In this document: piece by piece, positions 37,328 to 45,514 of the stretch | Layout: each line of letters starts with the position of its first letter | Position numbering within the stretch: the stretch's first letter is position 1 | Source: Trichormus sp. M33_DOE_039 | GTDB taxonomy: Bacteria > Cyanobacteriota > Cyanobacteriia > Cyanobacteriales > Nostocaceae | Assembly: GCA_015296085.1 (NCBI GenBank) | Contig: DVDT01000004.1 | Coordinates: 1-64,000, forward strand | Direction of reading: 5' to 3' | Length of the DNA stretch: 64,000 nucleotides | Position numbers and translations under genes: made by a program | Notes under the pieces: model-generated | What the model was told of the DNA's origin: nothing | What the model saw: only the letters and a program-made list of their open reading frames with translations | Database searches by the model: none

Positions 37328-37335
37328 ATTTTGCC

Positions 37336-38172
37336 TTACTTAGCCGTGCTAACAAGCTGACTCCAAGCTTTTACTACTGTCTGTACATCCTCTGGTAAAT
37401 TATTGCGAGAAATATCGTTATACTGTACTGTACCTCTGCGGCTGGTGAGAGTGTAAGTAATAAAATCAGCCGCGCCTCCAGGTGCTGGATAACTTACATT
37501 CCGAAATATATTTTTTTCACGATTAATGACTCTTTGAAACTGACGTACCTGTGCTACAGTAACGCGCCGCACGCTCCTTTCGGAATCATTAGCATCACCA
37601 ATTCTGACCCGAATTAATGTGCCATCATTAAGTAATACTGTTTCGTAGGTTCTGCCAGCAAAACCACCACTAGATATTTCTCTAAATACCATATTTCTAT
37701 CTAAAGGTGGTGGTAACTCGCTAGCAGGAATCGGCACTGGACGTATAGTGCTAGGATTATTTTCTTTGATTCTCAATATAGAACCTGTATTGTTAGTGTG
37801 ATAAACCCATTTTTGTCTTCCATGAGTCACCACAACCCGCCAACCAGGAACTAAAGCTTGAGTGCAAAGTTCATCTGGTTTTGGCAGTTCTAAACAACCA
37901 TTACGCCAAGTTTGGCGACTATAATCAGTAATTTTGAGTTTGTTAATGGCAATTCCCTCTCTACGGCTGATATCTTGCAAAACTGCGTTAGCCACAGAGC
38001 GAGGTAAAGGAGCTAATTTCCCATTTTGTTTAACAACTGCCTGGGAATTTTCGGCTAAAAAATTTGCGGATAAAGCGGTAGCATTTTTTGTTAGAATGAA
38101 ACCACTACTAACAGATAAAATACCAGTCAATATTACAGCAGTAAAAATTCGGGCTTGTTTAGTTTGCAGCAT
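37336..38172 (-). CDS. Secreted cyanobacterial hypothetical protein
   Basis: A 278-residue protein with a Sec signal peptide (hydrophobic residues 10-33). The first domain contains ISRREGIAINKLKITDYSRQ, WRNGCLELPKPDELCTQALV and PGWRVVVTHGRQKWVYHTN, a module I know as common but unnamed in cyanobacterial envelope proteins. Two Cys in GCLEL and ELCTQ are likely a disulfide. The second half (SGGFAGRTYETVLLNDGTLI and QFQRVINREKNIF) is a different beta-rich domain. Gene is transcribed alone. Function unknown. Confidence 0.75.
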   Translation of the reverse strand: MLQTKQARIFTAVILTGILSVSSGFILTKNATALSANFLAENSQAVVKQNGKLAPLPRSVANAVLQDISRREGIAINKLKITDYSRQTWRNGCLELPKPDELCTQALVPGWRVVVTHGRQKWVYHTNNTGSILRIKENNPSTIRPVPIPASELPPPLDRNMVFREISSGGFAGRTYETVLLNDGTLIRVRIGDANDSERSVRRVTVAQVRQFQRVINREKNIFRNVSYPAPGGAADFITYTLTSRRGTVQYNDISRNNLPEDVQTVVKAWSQLVSTAK

Positions 38173-38440
38173 AAAATTATCACCTAAAAATCTGATTTAA
38201 AATCATCAGTAGGAGAAATATTAATCAACCAAGCTTGTCGAGTGAAGTAGGAGCGCAAGACCTTACATTCCTAACTTTGTACTTTTAAATAATCAGCACA
38301 AAATTTGCTTTCCCATTTAAGCTAAGTGGGTTGCTTTTTTCCTCTGTCTTATGAAGCAGATATAAAGATAGACACCAGTATATTAACTGTTTGTTCCGCA
38401 GTTTTGTATAAAAGTATGAATACAGGTAATAGTCAAGAGT

Positions 38441-38479
38441 AGGCGATCGCACTCCATCATCTCACGAATGCGATCGCCT
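38441..38479. repeat. Hairpin formed by two HIP1 octamers
   Basis: AGGCGATCGCA at 38441-38451 and TGCGATCGCCT at 38469-38479 are perfect 11-bp complements. The hairpin is 7 bp beyond the acsF stop codon and may serve as its 3'-end structure. The rest of the 38173-38486 gap is AT-rich with nothing recognised. Confidence 0.65.
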
Positions 38480-38486
38480 GCCCAAA

Positions 38487-39542
38487 TTAACGTACAGTTC
38501 CCCGCAAAGCCTCAGTATCAATGGGTGTGATCAGGAAAACTAACAACAGATTCCAAACAATGGCTGCAATTAAAGGCAGTTTGCGAATCAGTTTCACGAA
38601 TTTTGGCAGAGAACTGCGCTCAATCTCTGTAATTTGCACGTTATAACCTGCACAGCGTTGCAAACGTGGGAAAAACTGCGGATGTTCGGTATTCAACATT
38701 ACGGGAAATGCGCGTCCAGCAGTTTCATTAGTATTTTCCACAACTTGGCGATCAAATTCTGTCGCATTTAATCCCAGCGATTTGTAAAAACCAGCCCGTT
38801 CATGAACTGTCATGGTGTGGGTAGCAAATACCGACAACAAGAAAAAGCGACTCCACAGTCTAGCTTTCCAGGTTTTCCATAGTTGCGGTTGAGAACGTAA
38901 CAGGGCTTTGAAAATATCTCCGTGGCGGTTTTCGTCCTGACACCAACTCTCAAAGTAACGGAAGATGGGGTAAAACTGGTTTTCCGGGTGCTTTTCTAAA
39001 TGTCTGAAAATAATGATGTAACGCCAATAGCCGATTTTTTCTGATAGGTAAACGGTATATATCACCCACTCAATCGGGAAAAATGTATAGGTACGGGTTT
39101 TCGTCACCGTGGCTAAATCCAGGGAGAGTTTAAAATCGCCCATTGCTTTGTTGAGGAATCCAGCGTGGCGAGCTTCATCCCGCGCCATCAGTTGAAACAT
39201 CTCCGCTAGCAGTGGACTACGGTTTTTCAGCTTGCGGGATAATTCCTTGAACAGCAAAAAGCCGGAAAACTCAGAAATACAAGAGCGTTCCAAATAATCA
39301 ATAAACGACTTTCTGGCTTCACCTTCAATGTGTTCCCAAGACTTCTCAAACTCCTCATCCCGCACAAAATGGTGGCGGTTGTAGTCTGCGCGCATTTCTG
39401 CCAACATCGCCTGCAATTCTGTGTCCTGAGCAGATAAATCCAGGTTGGCAGCGGTTTCAAAATCTGTAGTATAAAACCGAGGCGTGAGTATAGTTTCTTT
39501 GCTGGGAGTTTTAATTCCTGGTTTGGGTAAGGTATTAACCAT
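38487..39542 (-). CDS. acsF: Mg-protoporphyrin IX monomethyl ester oxidative cyclase
   Basis: A 351-residue di-iron enzyme that forms the chlorophyll isocyclic ring with O2. The paired iron-ligand motifs are present: ISEFSGFLLFKEL, then MARDEARHAGFL, and later WCQDENRHGDIF. The start ATG at 39542 (MVNTLPKPGIKTPSK) is the family start. It is divergent from hemF-ho2-hemN. In other cyanobacteria one acsF isoform is induced at low O2 together with ho2 and hemN, so this may be the low-oxygen copy (inference from context; sequence alone does not separate the isoforms). Confidence 0.95.
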   Translation of the reverse strand: MVNTLPKPGIKTPSKETILTPRFYTTDFETAANLDLSAQDTELQAMLAEMRADYNRHHFVRDEEFEKSWEHIEGEARKSFIDYLERSCISEFSGFLLFKELSRKLKNRSPLLAEMFQLMARDEARHAGFLNKAMGDFKLSLDLATVTKTRTYTFFPIEWVIYTVYLSEKIGYWRYIIIFRHLEKHPENQFYPIFRYFESWCQDENRHGDIFKALLRSQPQLWKTWKARLWSRFFLLSVFATHTMTVHERAGFYKSLGLNATEFDRQVVENTNETAGRAFPVMLNTEHPQFFPRLQRCAGYNVQITEIERSSLPKFVKLIRKLPLIAAIVWNLLLVFLITPIDTEALRGTVR

Positions 39543-39696
39543 AAGTAATGCGGTAATCAAGTAAATAATTCCATAGCTATCAAGTTATGATAAGTGGAGT
39601 TCTTTAGCTAGCCCTCTTTACATTCCTTCAGCAAAGTGGGATATGCTCCTGAATAGGTTTTAGTTAAAAAGCTTTGAGAGACTGGGTTTAGATAGT

Positions 39697-39754
39697 TTAT
39701 TAAGTTTTAAAACTGATATGCAAAAAATAAACTTAATAACTATAGAGTTATTAA
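39697..39754. promoter_or_regulatory. Nested palindromes between acsF and hemF
   Basis: TTATTAAGTTT (39697-39707) is the exact complement of AAACTTAATAA (39729-39739). TTAATAACT (39733-39741) is the exact complement of AGTTATTAA (39746-39754). The two structures overlap, so they may be alternative or tandem sites for a MarR-type or other dimeric regulator controlling both divergent transcripts. Confidence 0.6.
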
Positions 39755-39796
39755 ACAGTGGTAATTACCATTACTCAAAGTTTGAGAGGTTTTAAC

Positions 39797-40840
39797 ATGG
39801 GTCGTCATTCCGATAATTCTCTGCGAGAATCTTCAAATCACACCATATTGCTGACATCACCTACCAATGCCATACCCAAGGATTCACGGCAACGAGTGCA
39901 GCAATTCATGCAGAACTTACAGGATGAGATTTGCAAAGGGTTAGAGCAAATTGATGGGGAAGCACGCTTTCACCAAGATTATTGGGAGAGAGCAGAAGGC
40001 GGAGAAGGACGTACCCGCGTGATTCGAGAAGGGCGAGTGTTTGAACAAGGTGGTGTGAACTTTTCCGCAGTGTGGGGAAAGAGCTTACCCGCAGCGATTT
40101 TGGCACAACGTCCAGAAGCCGCTGGACATGAATTTTTTGCCACGGGAACTTCAATGGTATTGCACCCCCGTAACCCCTACGTACCAACAGTACATCTCAA
40201 CTACCGCTATTTTGAGGCTGGCCCTATTTGGTGGTTTGGTGGTGGAGCGGATTTAACGCCATACTATGCTTTTGCAGAAGATGCAGTTCACTTCCACCAA
40301 ACGTTAAAAAATGCCTGTGATGTCCATAATCCAGAATATTACCCAGCTTTTAAACGCTGGTGTGATGAATACTTCTATTTACGGCATCGTCAAGAACAGC
40401 GAGGTATTGGCGGGATTTTCTTTGATTATCAAGATGCTAGCGGTAAGCTGTATGTCGGTACACAAGCAGATAGTCCAGCTGCGATTTACAGCCAAAAAGT
40501 GGGAAATGTAAAACGGAATTGGGAAGATATCTTTGCGTTTGTGCAGTCTTGTGGTCAGTCTTTTTTACCTGCTTACTTGCCGATTGTAGAACGGCGACAA
40601 GAAACAGAGTATAGCGATCGCCAGCGTAATTTCCAACTTTACCGTCGGGGTCGTTACGTCGAGTTTAATTTAGTTTACGACCGGGGAACAGTGTTTGGGT
40701 TGCAAACCAAGGGACGGACAGAATCGATTCTCATGTCTTTACCACCTCTAGCACGTTGGGAATATTGCTATGAACCAGAACCAGGAAGCCCAGAAGCAGA
40801 ATTGACGGAAGTGTTTCTCCAGCCTAGGGATTGGGCGTAG
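39797..40840 (+). CDS. hemF: Oxygen-dependent coproporphyrinogen III oxidase
   Basis: A 347-residue enzyme that decarboxylates coproporphyrinogen III to protoporphyrinogen IX with O2. Conserved blocks include [56 protein letters not shown] and [16 protein letters not shown], and the ending [13 protein letters not shown] use the ATG at 39797 ([12 protein letters not shown]), which has GAGAGG upstream. It leads a unidirectional hemF-ho2-hemN group. An O2-dependent enzyme in the same unit as O2-independent HemN gives the cell both routes to heme and chlorophyll. Confidence 0.95.
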   Translation: MGRHSDNSLRESSNHTILLTSPTNAIPKDSRQRVQQFMQNLQDEICKGLEQIDGEARFHQDYWERAEGGEGRTRVIREGRVFEQGGVNFSAVWGKSLPAAILAQRPEAAGHEFFATGTSMVLHPRNPYVPTVHLNYRYFEAGPIWWFGGGADLTPYYAFAEDAVHFHQTLKNACDVHNPEYYPAFKRWCDEYFYLRHRQEQRGIGGIFFDYQDASGKLYVGTQADSPAAIYSQKVGNVKRNWEDIFAFVQSCGQSFLPAYLPIVERRQETEYSDRQRNFQLYRRGRYVEFNLVYDRGTVFGLQTKGRTESILMSLPPLARWEYCYEPEPGSPEAELTEVFLQPRDWA

Positions 40841-40927
40841 AAAAGTAAAAAGTAAAAAGATTCTTTTCTTTTAACTTTTTACTTCAAACATAACCAAAGT
40901 TTTTTAATAATGAATGAGGTATTCGCT

Positions 40928-41677
40928 ATGAGTAGCCATTTAGATTTGAATTTACGGGAAGGAACAAAACATTCCCATACTTTGGCGGAAAATACTGCGT
41001 TTATGAAATGTTTCCTGAAAGGAATTGTAGAAAAGAGCTTTTTTAGGAAATTACTGGCGGATCTTTACTTTGTTTATTGTGTATTAGAGGCAGAATTACA
41101 GCGATATCACAATCATCCTGTTGTGGGGTTGATGTACTTTCCTGAATTAAATCGTCAAGGGAATTTAGAGAAAGATTTAGCTTATTATTACGGTGAAAAT
41201 TGGCGAGAGGAAATTGTCCCTTCTCCATCTGGACAAGTTTATGTGAATCGTTTGCGGGAAATTGCTAACACGCAACCTGAGCTATTAATTGCTCATGCTT
41301 ACACCCGCTACATGGGAGATTTATCTGGTGGACAAGCATTGCGAAATATCGCCCGTTCCGCAATGGATTTACCCGCAGATCAAGGCACTGCAATGCACGA
41401 ATTTGAACAAATTCCCACTCCAGAAGCAAGACGAGCATTTAAAGAAAAGTACCGTCAGGCGTTGAATTCTTTGGCTATAGATGAAGCCATGATTCAGAAA
41501 ATTGTAGATGAAGCTAACTATGCCTTTGCTCTAAATCGCGATGTAGTTCATGAACTAGAAGCAGATGTGAAAGCTGTGGTTGGCGATCATATTTTTGACT
41601 TGATGACTCGCCAAGATAAACCGGGTAGCACAGAACATCCTCATGGACAAAGTAAGGAATTAAATTACAGCATTTAA
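40928..41677 (+). CDS. Heme oxygenase (HO2 type by context)
   Basis: A 249-residue biliverdin-forming heme oxygenase. LREGTKHSHTLAENTAFMKC carries the proximal histidine H17, and YTRYMGDLSGGQALRNIA is the distal-helix signature. The product feeds bilin synthesis for phycobilisomes and phytochromes. The ATG at 40928 has ATGAGG 9 bases upstream; an in-frame ATG at 40910 is weaker. Assignment to the low-O2 isoform HO2 rests on its hemN and acsF neighbours, not on diagnostic residues. Confidence 0.93.
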   Translation: MSSHLDLNLREGTKHSHTLAENTAFMKCFLKGIVEKSFFRKLLADLYFVYCVLEAELQRYHNHPVVGLMYFPELNRQGNLEKDLAYYYGENWREEIVPSPSGQVYVNRLREIANTQPELLIAHAYTRYMGDLSGGQALRNIARSAMDLPADQGTAMHEFEQIPTPEARRAFKEKYRQALNSLAIDEAMIQKIVDEANYAFALNRDVVHELEADVKAVVGDHIFDLMTRQDKPGSTEHPHGQSKELNYSI

Positions 41678-41712
41678 AAGTGCTGAGTGAGAAGAATAGT
41701 TTGAATAAGTTT

Positions 41713-41762
41713 GTAGTAAGGACTTTAGTCCTTAGAATTTTCAGGACTAAAGTCCTTACTAC
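41713..41762. repeat. Perfect 20-bp inverted repeat between ho2 and hemN
   Basis: GTAGTAAGGACTTTAGTCCT (41713-41732) is exactly complementary to 41743-41762, with a 10-base loop. Each arm also contains its own small AGGACTTTAGTCCT palindrome. This is probably a dispersed intergenic repeat; inside the operon it could attenuate or protect the transcript. Confidence 0.85.
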
Positions 41763-41798
41763 GAACTTTTAATGACGAATTAAGAATTAGTGATTTTT

Positions 41799-43196
41799 AT
41801 GAGCGTTCTGTCACAAGATGTTAGGTTTGATGCTGACTTGCTGAGAAAATATGATCAGCCTTTACCTCGATACACTAGTTATCCTCCAGCGACAGAGTTA
41901 ACAGCAGATTTTCAAGAAGCTGATTTTAAAGCTGCGATCGCTGTTGGCAATTACAAAAAAACACCCTTATCTTTGTATTGCCATATTCCCTTTTGTGAAA
42001 GTGCATGTTATTTCTGTGGTTGTAATACCGTCATTACCCCGAATAAAACACTTGCTGAACCTTATTTGAATTATTTGATTCGTGATATTCAGCAAGTAGC
42101 ATCTTTAATTGATCACCAGCGTACTGTTCAACAATTGCATTGGGGTGGTGGTACTCCTAACTATTTATCTTTGCGTCAGGTTGAAGCTCTTTGGTACACT
42201 CTGAATCATTGTTTTGATTTTGATGATGATGCAGAAATCTCAATTGAAGTCAATCCTCGTTTATTAAATAGAGATTACCTCTTTACTTTGAAAGATTTGG
42301 GTTTTAATCGCATTAGTTTTGGTATTCAAGATTTTAATTTCCAAGTACAGCAGGCTGTTAACCGAGTCCAGCCAGAAGAAATGCTGTTTCAAGTAATGGA
42401 ATGGGTACGAGACGCTGGGTTTGCTAGTGTTAATGTAGATTTGATTTATGGCTTACCTTATCAAACTCTAGAGACTTTTAAAAGTACAATTCACAAGACA
42501 ATTCAACTCAATCCAGACCGTATTGCTGTGTTTAACTTTGCTTATGTCCCTTGGTTAAAGCCAATTCAACGTTTAATTCCTCAACAGGCATTGCCATTGG
42601 CTGAAGATAAATTGGACATTTTGCAGATGTCGATTGCAGAATTAAGCAGCAATGGCTATGTTTTTATTGGCATGGATCATTTTGCTAAACCTAATGATGA
42701 ATTAGCGATCGCACAACAAAATGGTCAATTACATCGCAACTTCCAAGGCTATACCACCAAACCAGAGTCTGATTTATTAGGGTTCGGCATGAGTTCAATT
42801 AGTATGCTACATGATGTATATGTACAGAATCATAAGCGATTAAAAAATTACTATCAAGCGATTAATGGTGACGAATTACCCATTGAAAAAGGAGTAAAAC
42901 TGAATCAAGATGATATTATTCGGCGCACAATTATTATGGAATTAATGTGCCAATTCCAGCTTTCACCAGATAACATCGAAGAAAAATATCATCTGCATTT
43001 TGATAGTAATTTTTCCGAATATTTCCAACGAGAACAATTTCATCTGCGACTATTAGCAGCCGATGGTTTAATTAAACTTTCTCCGAATCATATTGAAGTC
43101 ACACCAAGTGGACGACTACTCATCCGTAATATCGCGTCTGTATTTGATGTTTATCTACGTGAACGAGCAAGCAGCGGTTTTTCTCAAGCAATTTGA
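41799..43196 (+). CDS. hemN: Oxygen-independent coproporphyrinogen III oxidase
   Basis: A 465-residue radical SAM enzyme doing the HemF reaction without O2. The cluster motif HIPFCESACYFCGCN has CxxxCxxC plus the extra Cys found in true HemN, and the N-terminus RKYDQPLPRYTSYP is the HemN signature. Later LHWGGGTPNYL, NVDLIYGLPYQT and the HemN C-terminal domain are all present. This separates it from the HemW gene at 50.3 kb. Start ATG at 41799 is preferred to an upstream TTG. Third gene of the hemF-ho2-hemN unit. Confidence 0.95.
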   Translation: MSVLSQDVRFDADLLRKYDQPLPRYTSYPPATELTADFQEADFKAAIAVGNYKKTPLSLYCHIPFCESACYFCGCNTVITPNKTLAEPYLNYLIRDIQQVASLIDHQRTVQQLHWGGGTPNYLSLRQVEALWYTLNHCFDFDDDAEISIEVNPRLLNRDYLFTLKDLGFNRISFGIQDFNFQVQQAVNRVQPEEMLFQVMEWVRDAGFASVNVDLIYGLPYQTLETFKSTIHKTIQLNPDRIAVFNFAYVPWLKPIQRLIPQQALPLAEDKLDILQMSIAELSSNGYVFIGMDHFAKPNDELAIAQQNGQLHRNFQGYTTKPESDLLGFGMSSISMLHDVYVQNHKRLKNYYQAINGDELPIEKGVKLNQDDIIRRTIIMELMCQFQLSPDNIEEKYHLHFDSNFSEYFQREQFHLRLLAADGLIKLSPNHIEVTPSGRLLIRNIASVFDVYLRERASSGFSQAI

Positions 43197-43315
43197 AACA
43201 TTGGGCATTCATTGAAGATTTTTCTGGTTTGTATGTTTGGTTGATGGAGTGTAAGCGGATAATGTCTTTTAAACCTGCATATGAAGCGATGAATGAAACA
43301 CTAGCAGAGCGTGCA

Positions 43316-43657
43316 TCAAGAGTCCGTTGAGCTATCACTGTGTGGATTTGGCGAAAAATGCTCTTTTTTTAGCTGCTGTTGGCTTTCAATCGAACGAAAC
43401 TTGGGAAATAAAGCAGGTGGCGTTGCTTGACGGAAAGCACCACAATAGTGCATTGTCATCACAGCTTTGAACGCCCAATGCTCTGTAGGCACATCAGAAA
43501 AAGGATTAGGCAAAGTCTCGGCTCGATTTTGCAAACAAGCATTAATAACTGGGTTTGATTGCGTCGGTTCAGTATTAGTAGGTTCTTGAGCTTGCCCAAG
43601 AGAAGTTGAGCCTGCGGTAGCTATTAATATGAATGTTGCTAGAGTTTTGTTAAACAT
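43316..43657 (-). CDS. Small secreted protein with a partial SLH-like motif
   Basis: A 113-residue protein with a Sec signal peptide (hydrophobic residues 7-20, cleavage near GQAQE). Its only recognisable part is NPFSDVPTEHWAFKAVMTMH, which resembles the first half of an S-layer homology motif. It is followed by YCGAFR and a disordered Ser- and Asp-rich tail. A complete SLH domain needs about 55 residues and is absent, so it is either a degenerate envelope protein or a short binding module. Function unknown. Confidence 0.55.
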   Translation of the reverse strand: MFNKTLATFILIATAGSTSLGQAQEPTNTEPTQSNPVINACLQNRAETLPNPFSDVPTEHWAFKAVMTMHYCGAFRQATPPALFPKFRSIESQQQLKKEHFSPNPHSDSSTDS

Positions 43658-43700
43658 GAATAGTTTTTTCTGAAGACAGAAACTGTTCTATTTTAGTTTC

Positions 43701-43796
43701 TCTGACTTTTCACGTTATGTGGAAAAGTTAACGCAAAACCTAATCCCCTTCCCTGGTAGGGAAGGGGGAAAATTAAAGCCTCTCTCCTTGTAGGGG
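43701..43796. mobile_element. Partial copy of the family A MITE-like element
   Basis: Starts TCTGACTTTTCACG and continues TTATGTGGAAAAGTTAACGC, then AAAACCTAATCCCCTTCCCT. This matches the right end of the 62.7-kb copy in reverse orientation. The opposite terminal repeat is missing. Confidence 0.6.
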
Positions 43797-43869
43797 TGTG
43801 TGAGCATTACAAGCTGCTGCGATCGCCTCTGTTGTGTCACAACCTGATGGACAAAAATGTGCTTACAAT

Positions 43870-43894
43870 AAAAAAGCCGCTTAATTAGCGGCTT
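43870..43894 (-). terminator. Terminator of tRNA-Val
   Basis: On the minus strand AAGCCGCT and AGCGGCTT form an 8-bp stem around AATTA and run into TTTT, 9 bases past the tRNA 3' end. Confidence 0.85.
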
Positions 43895-43903
43895 CTTTAA
43901 ATA

Positions 43904-43976
<73 letters not shown>

Positions 43977-44068
43977 GTTAATTTCACTAACAAATAATAT
44001 AGCAAAATATTTTTAATCGCGCTAGTATTTTGAGGAAAAATTTTTTAAGTATTTTTGAGAACCTGTAA

Positions 44069-44680
44069 ATGCCCTCTGGTCGAACGCACGATCGCATTAC
44101 TTTATGGGCGTTGCCAGCAGTGGCGGGTGTGGCTTTCTGGCAAACTCGTAGTGGCAATGTTACTTTGTTGGTGGCTGGTGGATTTATGTTTGGCGGTTTG
44201 ATGTTCGGCCCTGACTTGGATATCTACTCCCGTCAATACCAACGCTGGGGTTTTTTGCGCTGGATTTGGCTACCTTACCAAAAGAGTCTCCGTCATCGTT
44301 CTTTTTTATCCCACGGGCCGATTATTGGCACAACTCTCAGGGTGGTTTATCTCAGCAGCGTGATGGCTATCGTGGCAATTGTGATTGTAGTGATCGCTGA
44401 GAAGTTATGGAATATCACAGTTTCTTGGCAGGATATAGAGGGGACTGTAGGGCGATCGCTATCAACTTACGCTACAGAATGTCTGGCTTTATTCTTGGGC
44501 TTAGAACTGGGCGCAATGAGCCATTCTCTCAGCGATTGGGGCGGTTCGGCTTACAAACGGTTTCGCAAGCAAGGATTCAAGGGAATACTTCCTAGTGGCA
44601 AAATTAAGAAACGTAAAGTTACACGTCGCAGAGTAAGCAAGGGAGTAAAAGCCAATGACAAAGGACAAAAAACAAAATAA
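44069..44680 (+). CDS. DUF2227-like putative metal-binding membrane protein
   Basis: A 203-residue protein beginning MPSGRTHDRITLWALPAVAG. It has conserved His and Asp residues in GRTHDR, GPDLDIYSRQYQRWG, LRHRSFLSHGPIIGT and GAMSHSLSDWGG, the pattern of the DUF2227 family annotated as metal-binding. About three membrane segments are visible (residues 12-45, 92-115 and 135-150). The C-terminus is very basic. Its last codons overlap the start of mazG by 26 bp, so the two genes are cotranscribed and probably translationally coupled. Confidence 0.83.
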   Translation: MPSGRTHDRITLWALPAVAGVAFWQTRSGNVTLLVAGGFMFGGLMFGPDLDIYSRQYQRWGFLRWIWLPYQKSLRHRSFLSHGPIIGTTLRVVYLSSVMAIVAIVIVVIAEKLWNITVSWQDIEGTVGRSLSTYATECLALFLGLELGAMSHSLSDWGGSAYKRFRKQGFKGILPSGKIKKRKVTRRRVSKGVKANDKGQKTK

Positions 44681-45494
44681 TGCTGATACTTTGGCGGCGT
44701 TGCAAGAGTTAATTGATGTCGTGGCGAAATTGCGATCGCCTGATGGTGGTTGTCCTTGGGATTTGGTGCAAACTCCTGAAACACTTACACCCTACGTAAT
44801 TGAGGAAGCTTACGAGGTTGTAGACGCAATTAAAAATGGTACACAAGCAGACATCGCCGAAGAATTAGGTGATTTGCTACTACAGGTGGTATTACAAGCA
44901 CAGATTGCTAGTGAATCTAGTCAATTTTCTCTGCAAGAAGTAGCCCAAGGGATTAGCCAAAAGTTGATCCGCCGTCATCCTCATGTGTTTGGTGATGTGT
45001 CGGTACAGAATGCAGATGAAGTGCGGCAAAACTGGGAACAAATCAAAGCGGCGGAGAAAGGTGAAACCTCTCCAGATAGTCAAAAGTTGAGTACCAAACT
45101 CAGCCGTTACGGACGGACTCTTCCCCCACTCACAGCCGCAATGAAAATTTCCCAAAAAGCTGCGGAGGTGGGCTTTGAGTGGGAAAATATTGATGGAGTC
45201 TGGGCAAAGTTTCATGAGGAGTTAGAAGAATTTCAACAGGCTTTAGCTCAAGAAACACCAGAACGCCAACAAGCAGAATTAGGGGATTTGCTATTTGCAG
45301 TGATTCAGTTAGCCCGTTGGCATAATCTTGATCCCAGCGCAGCTTTACAAGGTACAAATCAGCGTTTCATTCAGCGTTTACAGAAGATGGAAGCAGTAGT
45401 TAAGCGTCCCCTTTCTGATTACAGTTTGGAGGAGTTAGAAAATCTTTGGCAACAAGCAAAAGCTCAATTGGCAAACGAAGGGCTTAGTGAGTAG
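44655..45494 (+). CDS. mazG: Nucleoside triphosphate pyrophosphohydrolase MazG
   Basis: A 279-residue enzyme that cleaves NTPs and dNTPs to NMP and pyrophosphate. The first MazG domain shows DGGCPWDLVQTPETLTPYVI, then EEAYEVVDAI and EELGDLLLQVVLQAQ with the metal-binding EExxE and ExxD arrangement. The second, weaker domain has KFHEELEEFQQALAQ and AELGDLLFAVIQLARW. This two-domain length is normal. The ATG at 44655 lies inside the upstream DUF2227-like gene in another frame. Confidence 0.94.
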   Translation: MTKDKKQNNADTLAALQELIDVVAKLRSPDGGCPWDLVQTPETLTPYVIEEAYEVVDAIKNGTQADIAEELGDLLLQVVLQAQIASESSQFSLQEVAQGISQKLIRRHPHVFGDVSVQNADEVRQNWEQIKAAEKGETSPDSQKLSTKLSRYGRTLPPLTAAMKISQKAAEVGFEWENIDGVWAKFHEELEEFQQALAQETPERQQAELGDLLFAVIQLARWHNLDPSAALQGTNQRFIQRLQKMEAVVKRPLSDYSLEELENLWQQAKAQLANEGLSE

Positions 45495-45514
45495 GGAATG
45501 GGGAATGGGAAAAT

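Noticed and set aside
43197..43329. Short plus-strand frame after hemN (ending LAERASRVR)
   Set aside because: About 44 codons open without a convincing start or ribosome-binding site, overlapping the end of the convergent small secreted protein gene.
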